From the NCBI GenBank assembly GCA_021613375.1, contig CM038726.1:7248349-7312348 (forward strand): a DNA stretch of 64,000 nt, given 5' to 3'. Of this stretch, positions 38,601-52,100 are shown piece after piece. Each line of letters starts with the position of its first letter. The stretch's first letter is position 1. The translations under genes were made by a program, and so were the position numbers. The notes under the pieces are model-generated. The model was given only the letters and a program-made list of their open reading frames with translations, did no database searches and had not been told where the DNA came from. This stretch comes from Megaleporinus macrocephalus. Taxonomy: Eukaryota; Chordata; Actinopteri; Characiformes; Anostomidae.

Positions 38601-41600
38601 TTCTACAGGAGGTGGAAGAGAAGAGGAGAGCAGAGGAAGAGAGAGTGAAAGAGAGGATAATGAAGGTGCAGAAGCAGAGAGAGCACATCAGATCATACAT
38701 GTGTAAGTAATTAAATAAATATATTCAGCATTTCCACTCAGAGTAGAAGTGTTTAAAAGAATGTTTTAATTAAGTTCACAGTTTAAAAAAAATCTTGAAT
38801 CTTGATGAATTTCACCCCACTATCAGTGCTAAAAGCTCCTCGCTTGGGGTAAGTAGGAATGCATTGATATGGGATTTGTGGACTGACTCCTAAATCAAGT
38901 ATATTTAATGTACATATCTGCATATACATATACATGTACAAAGTAGGACAAAGATCCATACATTTGTCTGAAGCCAGAATTAAAAAAAAAACAATGATCT
39001 GTCAATAGCAGTATCATATCAGTATTATCGCGTATCTCAGTATGAAGCCCTCCTGGTGAGTACTGAGTACAGTTTGTCGGTAAAATCATTTTTAGTTTCT
39101 GCATTTTCACAAATGATTAATTAAAGTACCAGAAACATTGGAATTTTTAAAAACAATGAAGATATCATATTTTACAACCCCAAATCCAAAAAGTTGGGAC
39201 GCTGTGTACAATTTAAGTGAATGTTGATTAAAACAAAATGCAATGATTTGGAAATCTCATACACTAGTATTTTATTCACAACAGAATATGTGAGATATTA
39301 CAAGTTAGACATACATTTTTTAAAATTATTAACTAATTTAGAACTTGATGGAAGAAACGCATCACAAACATTGGGACAGGGGCGTGTCTACCATTGTGTG
39401 GTGTCCCTTTTAACTAGAGTCTGTAAACATCTGTGAAGTGAGGAGACCAGTCACTGGGGTTTTACCAGGGAATGTTGTCCTATTCTTGTCTGATGTAGGA
39501 TTCTAGATTCTTCTGTTCTGGGTCTTCTTTGTTTCATGATGCATCAAACGTTTTCTCTTTGTCAAAGATCTGGATTACAGGCAGGCCAGTTTAGGACCCG
39601 GACTCTTCTGTTAATCTACGCTGTTGTGAGATTTGCAGTATGTGGTTTAACATTGTCTCGCTGAAATATGCAAGGCCTAAAGGAGACACTGTCTGGATGG
39701 CAGCATATCTTGTTCTGAATTCTCTGTATGCTGTTCAGCATTGAAAGTCTTTCTAGATGTGTAAGCTGCCCACACCATAGACACTAACACATCCCCAGAC
39801 CATCAGAGATGCAGGTTTTAAACTGTGCACTGATAACATGCTGGATGGTCCCTCTCCTCTTCAGACTGCTGGAAATGATGTCCGTAGCTTCCAAAAAGAA
39901 TTTAAAATTTGACTACAGAATGGTTTTCCATTTTAAATTAACTTTGGCCCAGAGAAGATGGCAACATTTCAGGATCATGTTTATGTACGGATTCTTCTTT
40001 AGCATGATACAGCTTTAACTTGCAGGTAAAGTCCTTGTAGTATTTCCATCATACCCCCAAAGATCATGTAGATCATATGCATCCAGTATTGACCTTCAGC
40101 TTTGTCACTTGTGCACAGGAATTTCTCCAGACTCTCTAAAACTTTTGACGGTGTTATGTACAGTATGATAATGTATATACTGAACTGGTAAAATGTCTTC
40201 CTTTTTTAACAGCTGATGTGTTCTACTGTGATTAAAATATGAATTTATGAGCTTTGCATGTCATTGCATTTAGTTTTTATTTCTTTATTTAATTCAGATT
40301 TTCTATTTAATTCAAATGTCTAGCAAAGACTGAATTTATGCCTTACATTTTTATGGATAAAGTACTGATAAAAATGCTGATTTCCATCAAACAATGCAGC
40401 TTATGATTAAAGAAAATCTTTTATTTTCTGTGATGCTTTTTTCGAACAGGTGACTGTCTCTCAGAGCTAAGGATTGTGCTGCTGGGGTGCAAAGATGCTG
40501 GGAAAAGTTCAGCAGGAAACACCATCCTGAACAGAGAGGAGTTTGAGTTGAAGAGAACTGCTCAGTGTGTGAAGAGACAGAGAGAAGTAGCAGAGAGACA
40601 CATCACTGTGGTTGAAGCTCCAGGATGGTGGAGAAACAAACCTGTAGAGAGGAGCACTGAGTTACTGAAACAGGAGATTTTACTCAGTGTCTCTCTGTGT
40701 CCTCCGGGACCTCATGCTGTTCTACTGGTCATACGTGTGGACAGTGTTTTTAAAGAGAATTACAGAAACCTATTAAAAGGATATCTGAAACTTCTACCTG
40801 ATACAGTGTGGAGTCACACTATAGTGCTGTTCACTTTTGGAGACTGTCTGGGAGACACACCCATAGAGCAGCACATTGAGAGTGAAGGGAAGGACCTCCA
40901 GTGGCTGGTGGAGAAATGTGGGAACAGGTACCATGTTCTTAACAATAAGAACAGGAGTGATGACTCTCAGGTAACGGAGCTGCTGGAGAAGATAGAGGAG
41001 ATGGTGGCAGCAAACAGTGGATGCCATTTTGAAATGGACAGAAAAATTCTACAGGAGGTGGAAAAGAAGAGGAGAGCAGAAGAAGAGAGAGTGAAAGAAT
41101 GGATGGGCAAGTTGCAGATACAGAAAGAGCACAGCAGATTACAGACGCGTTAGTGGTTTTATTACTATCATTTGAACACTTATTAACCCTTTGATCAAGA
41201 CCGCATGATATTCACGTTTTCGATTATTACCTAGTTGTTACTGAATAATACATTTTGTACATTAATACATGTTTATAATAATGTATACAATAATACATTA
41301 CATTGCCTGTACTTCAACCAGGCAGGACATTGTCACCCTGTGTGTCCCCTGCTGCAGGGAAACTTGTAGGTCCACCTGGGTCGGGGAGAGCCCTGGTTGA
41401 CCCATCACCTCTCCTTTGTGCTCCTGGGGGTTTTCCTCATACAGTGCTTAGAGCCTTTGTGGACTCTGGTGCTGCGTGTAATTTCATTGATGCTGCCAAA
41501 AGCCTCAAGCTACCATTGGTCCAGTTGAAGGAACCAGTATCATCCTCAGCCATTGATGAGCTGTCCCTTAGCCTTGGGGTCATCACCCACCACACCAGGC

Positions 41601-44600
41601 GTTTAACACCGCCGATCAGGCAATGCTTCAAACAGATCACACTGTATCTGATCCCTGCACCTGATTTGCAGTTGGTGTTGGGGATTCCCTGGTTTCTATG
41701 TTCTGGCCTGGGGTCCCATTTGTCAGTCTTCTTTTCTACAGGTGCCTAAGGAAATCTCCCAAGCGGCACTAGATTGGACCTGGCAAAGGTCTCCAAACCC
41801 TACTGGGACCTCCACAAGGTCTTCAGGAGGGAGAAAGCCCAGCTCCTGCCCCATCGTTCTTTTGGCCACTGAGCTATATCCAGGCATGATTCCACCCCGG
41901 GGTAGGCTGTTTTCCTTTTTCCTTTTCTGGGCCAGAAAAGCATGATGGAAGACTACATACAGTAGTCAAGGATTGTTATCCCCCGCTTTCCATGACCTCA
42001 ACATTCCAGGCGCTTCAGCAGGCCATAGTGTTTACCAAGCTGGACCTGTGCAGTGCCCATATCTTAATTGTATACAGGAGGGAAATGAATGGAAGACAGC
42101 CTTCATCCCACCTCGGGCCACTATGAGTACTTACTAATGCCCTTTAGCTGATGAAAACCTCTGTCTTCCAGAGTTTCATCAAAGAGGTCCTGAGGGAAGC
42201 CATTGACAGCTTTATCAACCTAAATGACATCCTTGTATACAGTATACACCCACGTCCAATAGGTTCTCCAGCTACTTTTTGAGCACCTCTCTGTGAAGCT
42301 GGAGAGGTCTGTGTTTCAGTCTGTCTACTTCTTGGGCTTTGTGGTATCTCGCACTAAACTGGAGACGGAGCCAACCCAGAATTGGGCTGTAGCAAACTGG
42401 CCCAAGCCGGTCTTGCTTCATTTGGCTCAACACGGCCTTCAATCAGCTAATGCAGCTCTTGACCTCAGCTGCAGTTCTCCAGCTACCACAAGAGGATCTT
42501 CTATTTGTGGAGGAGGGGGTGCATCTGAGATCAGCATAGGTGCTGTGCTTTCACCCAGAATCTGCACCCCTGTGCTGCCTTCTCCCAACGCCTCACCCCG
42601 GATGCTGGACTTCTGCCCCTCTTTCACATTCACAAAGGGAACGCGGTGATTCAGGTGGTGGTTGACCACTTCTCTAAGGCAGGACACGTTGCACTGCTAA
42701 AACTACCATCAGTCGAGTTTTTCCTCCAGCATATGGTTAGACTGCATGACCTGCCCAGGGATGTAGTCTCTGAAAGAGACCCGCAACTTTTCAGACTCTT
42801 TTGGAAAGCCTCCTGTCAGCGTCTCAGAGCTGACATCAACCTGTCATTGGAATTCTATCCCAAAAGATGACCAAAGCGAGCGGGTCAATCAAGATCTGAA
42901 ATGTACCCTTTGGTGCCTGGCCTCTCCCAAACCCAACTCCTGATCTGACCAGTTACTGTGGGCAGAGGTAGCCCATAACACTTTATGGCACTTTTTTCTG
43001 GATTTGTTTCCCCCAAAGTGGCTGTGCTCCCTGCCCAGGAGGTGGGTGCTGGAGTCTTGACAGCCAGGCAACTTGTCAGGTGTTGCCACCGAACTTGGCA
43101 GAAAGCAATGCAAGCTCTGGAGACTGCTGTTGGCACTCAGAAGCGGAACGCTGACAAGAGGCATCGTCCGGGGCTGACCTTTTGTTTGGGGCAGCAGGTG
43201 TGGCTGTCAGCAGAAATTCTGTTTTGGGTCACAGATGGCAAGCTGACTCCCCCATACCTTATCTGTTTTAAGGTTATGCGCAGGGTCAACCCAGTCTCAC
43301 CCTGTCCCCTTCTATGCAGATCAACCCAACCTTTCATGTCTCCGGTCTTTGCTCCGCCAGAGCCCCTTCCCCACCACAGTCTGATACCTGCTTGATGTTT
43401 GGCGTCAGTGGACAGGGGGGGCCATGTCTGAGAGGAGCAGTCATGGGTCCTTGCTTGCTGCATCCTGGACCCTGAACCCATCTGGGCCTTCAGGTGGGAT
43501 TGCACCACTGGGTTGGTGATATCTGGTGCTGCCCCTAGGAGGGGTGGTTCCTGTAAGGAGGGGGCAACAGCAGACTGGTAGTCCGCCCTAACTCCGAGCA
43601 CCTGGTGAGCTAGCTATATATATCCTTGAAAGAGCAGTCAGAGTTGCTGGTTCTTTTGTCTTAGTGGACGCGAGTGTCACGCAGGTAAAAGGTAGAGGGC
43701 TGAGTTTCAAATCTGTCTCTGGTTTTTGAGGGTGGTGGTTCCCAAGACCTAACTCTTTCTGCTTTTCTGAGAGTGGAGTAGGTTTCCCTCACTCCCCTTC
43801 ACTCATCTGTCACTGTTTTTTTTACTTGTTTTTACACTGTTTGTTTTGGGAGCTATTATCTTAGTAGATTTCAGTTTAAGGAGGTAGTCTCTCCTGGCAT
43901 CTTTTGTTTGCCGTTTTCCTCGGCCAAACTGTTCCCCAGAACGGGTAGGTGATTCTTTTGTTTTCCCACCTTATTTTGTTTCCCACTGCACTTGCTGTGA
44001 GTACTGGCCCCACCTGTTCTTAGGTCTAAACAGGCTCTGGTAGTGCAGTGGCACTGTTCCCAGCATAAATCTCAGTGACATGGGATCAGGTCTTACCTCG
44101 ATTGAGGCTGTTTTCTCTCCGAGTTGTGTTTTTTATTTCAACCCTCTAAAATTTTACGATTCCTTTTGTGTGATTATAAACGTCCCCTTTTTTCATTTGT
44201 GAACTTGACTGCTAAACATTTGGGTCCTAGGTTAGTACCTGGGAACTGTGGGTTCCAATCCCCCCAGAGCTGTCATCACAATAATGAATATTGTTACATA
44301 ACTGATTCACCAATTCATTTGTAATACATCTAAAGATATTATCCCAGTTTATGAGCACAGTACAACTATTTTGTCTGCACTGGACAGCTTTATAGAATAA
44401 TTAGCTCTCAAATTAGTAATTGAATAAAAAGACTTGATTAATATGTGATTAATAAGTGAACAAAACATAGAAAACTCTCACCTTTTTAGTTCCGATGCTT
44501 TAGTCAATAGTAACAAATATACCACCACAAGAAAAACTAATTAAACACAAACATGATGATGTCATTGATCAACTTAAATGGAGTGTAAATTGGGTTAAGA

Positions 44601-47600
44601 CTATTATTGATATTGAATTTGTCTTGGAAAAGTCAAGGGCAGCCTTGCCAGTTGGCAGTTGTGAGTTGAATATCTAACAGAAATCTTAATATAGAATGAT
44701 AGAGTCCAGTGAATGTAATTTTGCCATTGTGGCATACCTATATAAATTATCACCCTAATCTCAAATCGGTATAAAGGGTTTATGTCCAATAAGTAAAGTA
44801 AAAGCACTTCCTAGTCAACTTGAATAAATCATGAATTTCATTCACATTTTTTTCTCTATCACTTCCAGTGAATGAAGATGAGATATCAGACACATGCTCT
44901 CTGGCAAGTTCTGGTTATGTTTCCATGTCAGGATCTGACAGCAGCTCTGTTTATGGATTTTTTTTACATACCAACAGCTGTGAATCTCTAACACATGATC
45001 CAAAATATATGCAACATTTAAAAAACAGACTGTTCTTTGAGCACCAAACAAGGTAAGTGTAATTTTATTGTATGAAACATAATGGAAGCATTACGTTCAT
45101 TGATATGATTTCGTACTCAATTTGCTATTTTCCTAGCCATTTTCAGAGTGCTTCTGTCACGAGTACCAACAATGTAAAAACAGGCAGGTTTTCACCACAG
45201 TTATAGTGAAAATGTAACAAAAGCAGATTTTCAAACAAAATCTTAAATTCTTTTATATTGTATTGTTCTCTTGTGAGTGGTTGCACACTAGACAATAAGA
45301 CAAAAAGAGCTTACAACACATATGTTTCAGCTATGATAATCACTCAATATCCCAGATCCTTTCCTTCATAATTGTAAGGAAGATAAACTGGACCAATTTT
45401 GTAGCTTTTTTGCAAACACAAGAAGCGTAACAAAATTCCTACTGCATAGGAACATGTAGTTGAAATGCAGATATCTCTTTCAGAGCTGGGAAAATACAGT
45501 TCGCCTGTTTGCGCTGCGCCTCCTATTTCTACCCAGCCAAACAAGCTGGTTGCACGAAGCTGCGTTTTTTTACTGGCGGCTGACTTCAGATTGTAAAGAG
45601 AGTGATTATTACTATTGCTGACACAGTAGAGCACATGCACCTCTCTTACACCTCTCTCACTACAGATTGTGGAAATTTGTCAAAGAGGGCAAATCAGGGT
45701 TAAAATATCCAACACGGTTACCTTGAACCTCATATAGAAGGTTTGGTCCAATCAGTTGACTTCACATAATTAGTTGTTTAAGGTCAACTTGTGGGCAATC
45801 AAAGTGTCACATGATCAGTCACATGTTAGTACAAATACACCTGTTCAGAATTGTCCCTGAGTCTGCAACACCACCAAGCAAGCAACACGAAGACCAAAGA
45901 GCTCTCCAAACTGGCCAGAGACAAAGTTGTGGAAAAGTGTGGAGCTATCAAACAGTAAAACTAACATCTAACTTCTGATGATTCCAGCCTAACACGTACA
46001 TTCCCTTTTCAGATTCTGCCCAGCACTAACCTGCTTAATTTCAGTAAGTCTCCACTCTCTCGCACGTCGTGGTGTTATGTTCTTCCTTATGTCTTAATAC
46101 GTAAATATAACTGCTATAACTGTACCAATTTAAGATGGACCAGGAAGTTTTGAATAAGAACAGGAAACCAATTTCAGCCTGGTAGTTTTAATGCAGTTAG
46201 TGTTCTTTAGCTTTGATAAGGTGACCTGCTGTTAATACTGCCGGTACTCCTTGTAAACATCTGTGAAAATATTCTGGTTGACTTTTCTTGTTCAAATCTT
46301 CCCAAGTGATCTTAATTGATTCAGGAAATATACAACATTATCCTCACAAGTAAGTATGCTGGTTGTTTGCTAGCTTCAATATTATCCTTGTACCGTAATG
46401 TAAGCTGGCCCAGTGTTAGCTGGCAAATTAGCTAATATTAGCCAATTTGCTTTAGAGTTCATCCTCTGATTGGAAAACGTGCACTTGTGAAGTTGTTTTA
46501 GCAGTATAGCTAACTCTTTTCAAAGAGTCTTCTTGGCTTCAGAGGTTGTCCTCTGTCTTCTTAAACCCAATCAATTTAAAACATACTTGGCTAACATTGC
46601 CTAAACAGATATCTAACTGGAGACTAACATAAATGTCGGACATGTGTGGTACCCAGCTGTCATATGAATAGTAGTGTTCAAGTCAAGTCAAGTCAAGTGG
46701 GTTTTTATTGTCATTTCAACTACATACAGAGTACACAGTGAAACGAAACAACGTTCCTCCAGGACCATGGTGCAACATAGACAGTGCATACAGACACAAG
46801 TGCAACACAAACAAACAAGTACGGACAGACAACACAACACAACACAGTACAGACAGAGAATAATAAATAATTGCTGGTTTTGCATCACAATATTAAGGGT
46901 TGGTGTTTCGTCACCCTCCACCTCCTCCAGTGTTAATACAAGGCCTGCCTCTCAGCAGGCCCTAGGCAATCACATGGCTTCAGACTCTCCATCATCTGAC
47001 TACCCTAGATGAGCCTCACCTAAATTCGAATTGCTCAAACCTATGTCTGTCTCTGTTTAACATGTATGCTAATTTAGCTGCCTCAGCTCACCTGTGACTG
47101 CTAAACTTTGTTTGTATTGACTTGTTTAAGATTTTTGGTTTTGACTTTGTGTTTGTATTCTTTCTCTTTTGCCTAACCATTCTAACTGTGTTTATCTCGC
47201 TGTCCTTTTTGACCTGTGCCTGTTTCTTGACTTCGCCTTTGGAATATTCCTTTTTACAATAAACGCTCAATCTAAGTTTCCATTTCTGCTCCTCTTCTGT
47301 TCATGACAGTTGGTAATTATGCACCAAACAAACAGAACACCACACTAAAAGTATAGCACACTAACTATGCATTGAGTAAGTTAGTTGAATACCTAGTTTT
47401 CGTTAAATATTGAAAATAGTTTCAGTTTTTTCGGAATATTGATGCCTGAAGCCTGATTGTACACTATTGTACCATAGTGTATTCGGTGTAGCCAAATTGT
47501 ACACTATTGCACTGATCACAGGACAGTTCATTGAATTTCAAAAGCATTATTATTTTACATCCTAAGATGAAAGATTACATTGACAAGGTGGGCTTTAATA

Positions 47601-49104
47601 AATTTTATGCTGCATTTACTTATTTCGGTATTGGCAAGTCCCACAAACTCCCCATGGCTGCAAAATTTCTGCTTTTTTTGGACCAAAATGAGTTTAAAGA
47701 TATTCTTGTGTTGGCAGGTATGAAATGTCACACCCGTTGCAGCACACCATTCATGTCTTCACAATCACCACAATTACTGATCAACAGAATAACAAATAAA
47801 TCAGACTAAATTACTAATATGCCAGACATTTGATAGCTTTTAAACTGGGACAAAAATAGAACTACAAATATACAAAATATATAATAATATAAAATATACA
47901 TATAATTTAATATGATGCATTATACATGTTGTAGTGGTTAGCACTGTCCAGGCCGCTCTGTGTGGAATGTTCTCCCATTGCTTGAGTGGGTTTCCTCCAG
48001 GTACTCTGGTTTCCTCCCACAGTCCAAACACATGCATGTTAGGTTGATCGCTCACTCTAAACTGCCCGTAGGTGTGAGTGTGTGTGGTGAGTGTGTGTTT
48101 GATGAGTGGACTGGCGACCTGTCCAGGTGTACCCTGATGACGCTGGGTTTGGCTCCAGCCCCACCTGCTCTTGAATCAGCACATTGCTCTTGAATGTTTT
48201 TCATGACTGTCATGAAGCTGGTATCATTCTGCTGTACATTTGTATTGAATAGAAATAGTAAAATAAAAAGAAAATAAATGTTTGTTGCAAAAAGTGGCAA
48301 TACCAATAAAATGAAATCTGAATATTATTCTAGGTCTGCAAACACAAGAGATCCAGATGTGGAAAATGCACCCACAGGTAAGTAAAGATAAAATAAAGAT
48401 GAAACTAATATTCTAAAATTTGTTCATTTAATTGTTTTTTAAATGGTCTATGTTGTCCACACATGATGTTTGCAGATTTAGGTAATGTCATAAATTGTAA
48501 CAAATTACTTTTGACTGCTTTTCAACTGTTTTGATATGACATTTTATCCTAAATCCTTTAATCTTATTTAAAGCTTGTGTGGAAAATGTAAGGTAACAAT
48601 ATACCCAAATAAATATCAGATTAATTACCATCTTATAATCAATATTACAAATAAAAAGATTCAAGGATTCAAGGATTCAAGGACACTTTATTGTCATTCG
48701 CATCACATGTGGTACATGGGGTGGAACGAAATTGTGGTACCCAAGGACCCAGTTTTACCCAGACAGCAGTACTTAAATAAATAAAATAAACATAAATATA
48801 TAAAATATATGAAAATAAAATAAACATAACTATATAAAATATATGTAAAAATGAAAATAAAATAAACAGGAATGGAGAAGGTAGCAGCAGAGTGTATTAA
48901 AGTGACTGGTGTCGTTAAAGTGTCAGTGCAGTGGTTCCAATGTATAGATTTATGGGCCATTTTAAATAGCAAACAAAATGGCCACATTTATGTATCATGA
49001 CCCCATGAACCTTTAGTAAGTTACTCTAAAATCAAAAGCCTTCTAATGATTTTGTTTAAATCGTGGTTTGGCTTTGTTTATTTTCAAATGTTACTGAACA
49101 CAAA

Positions 49105-49174
<70 letters not shown>

Positions 49175-52100
49175 AATAAGTTATGCAAAACATTGGATCA
49201 ACATAACAAACAATAAGTAAACAGTATTTTAAGAGTGCATTTTGCATGGATCACTTATTCATAATTCCATAATTTTCAAATTCCTCACAAACAGAATAAT
49301 CAGTCTAGATGTTATGGCCTTTTTGGTTTACTCTAAATTGCTCTAAATCCATAATGCGCTACTGTGTGGCTCTATAGCTTATAGCTTTAGTTGGTTGCTA
49401 AGATTACTCACTCTGCTCTCGGTTTCAGCTAAACTAGCTGTGAGGGAGGATTTCTAATTTCTTCTTCAAATCTGAGGTTGAGTAATTGGACAGCACCTGT
49501 AATCTGTTACCACCCCTGTAGTAGTTTACTGTACTGTAATTATTGCATGTACAAAAAATGCATATATTGTTTTCATGATGTTTCCTTTCATACAGAAAAC
49601 ACCCTTTACGGAGACAGTGCGAGTTCTTGTGATGTGGTTGTAGAAGACTCTAGCCCAGTGTCTTCACAACACCTTTACACTGAACATGTGAGTGCCTTGA
49701 CACCAAATTTGTAGTGGTCAGCTGCAATCGTATATAAAAAGAGTATATTAAATAGTTAATTAAATAGTTTTTTGACTATGTGTCATAGTTTATGATAATA
49801 TTCAATGTTGTAATAAAAATATTGTATGAAAAGTAAATCCTACAGTATAATAATATTTTATTTTCTTATTGGAAAATAATAAGTATACAGCATTCATTTG
49901 ATTACAGCTAGATTTGTTTTTAGGCCAGCTGGTACACATTTGATATCATTTTTACTGAAAGCTGTGAAGGCGCTAAGACTAAATCATTAAAACAGGCCTG
50001 TTTTTAGGAAGTCACAAGTTAAATCAGCAGTGCCATTGCCATCTGTGTTCAGAAGTTTTAGAGAGCACAACTGGCCTTCTCTATCTTTGAGGGTAGCATG
50101 GCCTTTGAGGGTAGTGTGGGCATCTCAAATAAGCGGTGACACTATGTTGACAGCAGTTGGCATGTCCATTCATTTCATTAACTTTTTAATTATAGAAGAA
50201 ACAACTAAGTTGTGTAGGATTTAATTGATTCCTTCTGTACTGTACCTGTGTGTTGCAATTTGCCATGAGGCATAAGCTTAAGTAAAGGTGTTTGCCTAGA
50301 TCCAGTTGGACACACAGAAAGGCCCACTCACCTGCAGTCTGAGTCTCTTCAAAAAGGGCTTGGGCCTGCTCAATTCAAAGAGTCCAACACTCAGCGCTTG
50401 AAATGCCACAGCTGCTCCACAGTTGCTCCAGCTGCCCTCACTTCCACCTGAGCCCACAGTTAATAATGACCAATGAGGTGATTGGTGCCCATATGTGGTT
50501 CCAACATGAAAGTTAGCATCTATCTCTAGTCTGTAACTTTTGCCAACAATAAACATTAGTCAACATGATTTCATTTATTTGTTCAAATACATGTGCTATA
50601 AGTGTGTTAAGTTCGCCCGAAAAGTCAAGTGTAGAGCCCAGCAAAGATTGACCAGCATTTGGTTTCGTGCTTTTGGTTTGTGTTGAGTATGTCAATTAGT
50701 AAAATGCTGCCATTGTCACTGTGCTCCTATTCTTTTTTATAGCAGTTTTACAGTGAATACTTTTAACATTTCAAACATGCCAAGTTAACTGTCTGCCAAG
50801 CTGGTTGTTAAACAAAATCAATTTCTTATGTAGGGTATGTTTCCTAAGGGTAAGGTATGTTTACTACAAAATATGTATTTATAAAATCCTGCAACTTGTT
50901 TGACTAAAACACAATAACACTTTTTCATCTTTTTAGTTTTAAGTCATGATATGCCACGTTAGAGAATATCAGCACAGTCTAGCTGTGTCATGCCTTCAGA
51001 CCTGTGCTCTGCTCCCATGGACTCTCAGAACTCTATCTCCCACTTCCCACTCACATGTCACGGTCACAAGACCTCCTTCAGCCAATCGTGAACTGCCGTC
51101 TTGAAGCTCCTTGTGGAATTGTAATTCAAGGCACCTGTGAGACTCCAATTAGTTTGTATATAGGGTACCTCTAATATGGTGTGTCTAAAATCATCTACTT
51201 GCCTACTAATCAGTAGGCGAAGTCAGCAGGCGAGCACAGCTAGTATGTCCGAACACTCAGTAGCCAACGAGTAGTATACGAACGGTACCCGGATGACCTA
51301 CTGAATCGGTAGACATTTTTATGTATGCAGTTCATCTTCTCTAAGCTACAACTAGACACCGTCTGAGGACATATTCAAACAAAAATGCAGGTCTGTGTCA
51401 CAAAAAGTATCTAAATCTGTCATTAAATGGGGCTTTTAAATGAATAGCTTTTACGGTGGTGGTCTAGCATCTTGCAAATGGTGAAATGGCAGACATAGTA
51501 CGTCCGAGATTGCGGGGCTTAAACATCTTAAGGAGCACTGTGCAAGCGATCATATTGAAATGGAAGGAGTATCAGACCACTGCAAATCTACCAAGACCCG
51601 GACATCCCTCTAAACTTTCAGCTCAAACAAGGAGAAGACTGATCAGAGATGCAGCCAAGAGGCCCATGATCACTCTGGTTGAACTGCAGAGATCTACAGC
51701 TGAGGTGGGAGAATCTGTCCATAGGACAACAATCAGTTGTACACTGCACAAATCTGGCCTTCATGGAAGAGTGGCAAGAAGAAAGCCATTTCTCAAAGAT
51801 ATCCATAAAAAGTCTCGTTTAAAGTTTGCCACAAGCCACCTGGGAGACACACCAAACGTGGAAAAAGGTGCTCTGGTCAGATGAAACCAAAATAGAACTT
51901 TTTGGCCACAATGCAAAACGTCATGTTTGGCGCAAAAGCAACACAGCTCATCACCCTGAACACACCATCCCCACTGTCCAACATGGTGGTGGCAGCATCA
52001 TGGTTTGGGCCTGCTTTTCTTCAGCAGGGACAGGGAAGATGGATGGAGCCAAATACAAGACCATTCTGGAAGAAAACTTGTTGGAGTCTGCAAAAGACCT

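Larger units (their letters stand above)
33743..40449 (+). repeat. 6.71-kb tandem duplication, second unit
   Basis: Exons 5, 6, 7 and their introns, matching 27033-33742 feature for feature. Small differences include a T deleted in the LTR poly-T run near 36061-36067 and single-base changes. The match ends at exon 8, which starts like exons 2 and 5 but differs through its second half. Confidence 0.93.
45053..48333 (+). other. Intron with several insertions
   Basis: Contains a Tc1 fragment (45755-45945), an L2 3' end (46676-46890), a solo LTR (46904-47308) and a SINE-like repeat (47930-48200). A 92-codon ORF at 47531-47809 has no recognised domain. Confidence 0.6.

Noticed and set aside
24480..41153. 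Eight separate one-exon GIMAP genes
   Set aside because: Each GTPase exon has an acceptor before and a donor after it in the same phase, and lacks its own start exon. Only the first is preceded by a good ATG exon. Kept only as an alternative.
41303..41749. Ninth coding exon after the last GTPase exon
   Set aside because: Its [10 protein letters not shown] text is the protease of a gypsy element, and it is not in frame with any host splice site I could see.
47531..47809. 92-codon ORF in an intron
   Set aside because: No recognised family, repeat-rich neighbourhood, opposite to no known exon pattern; likely chance or old repeat.
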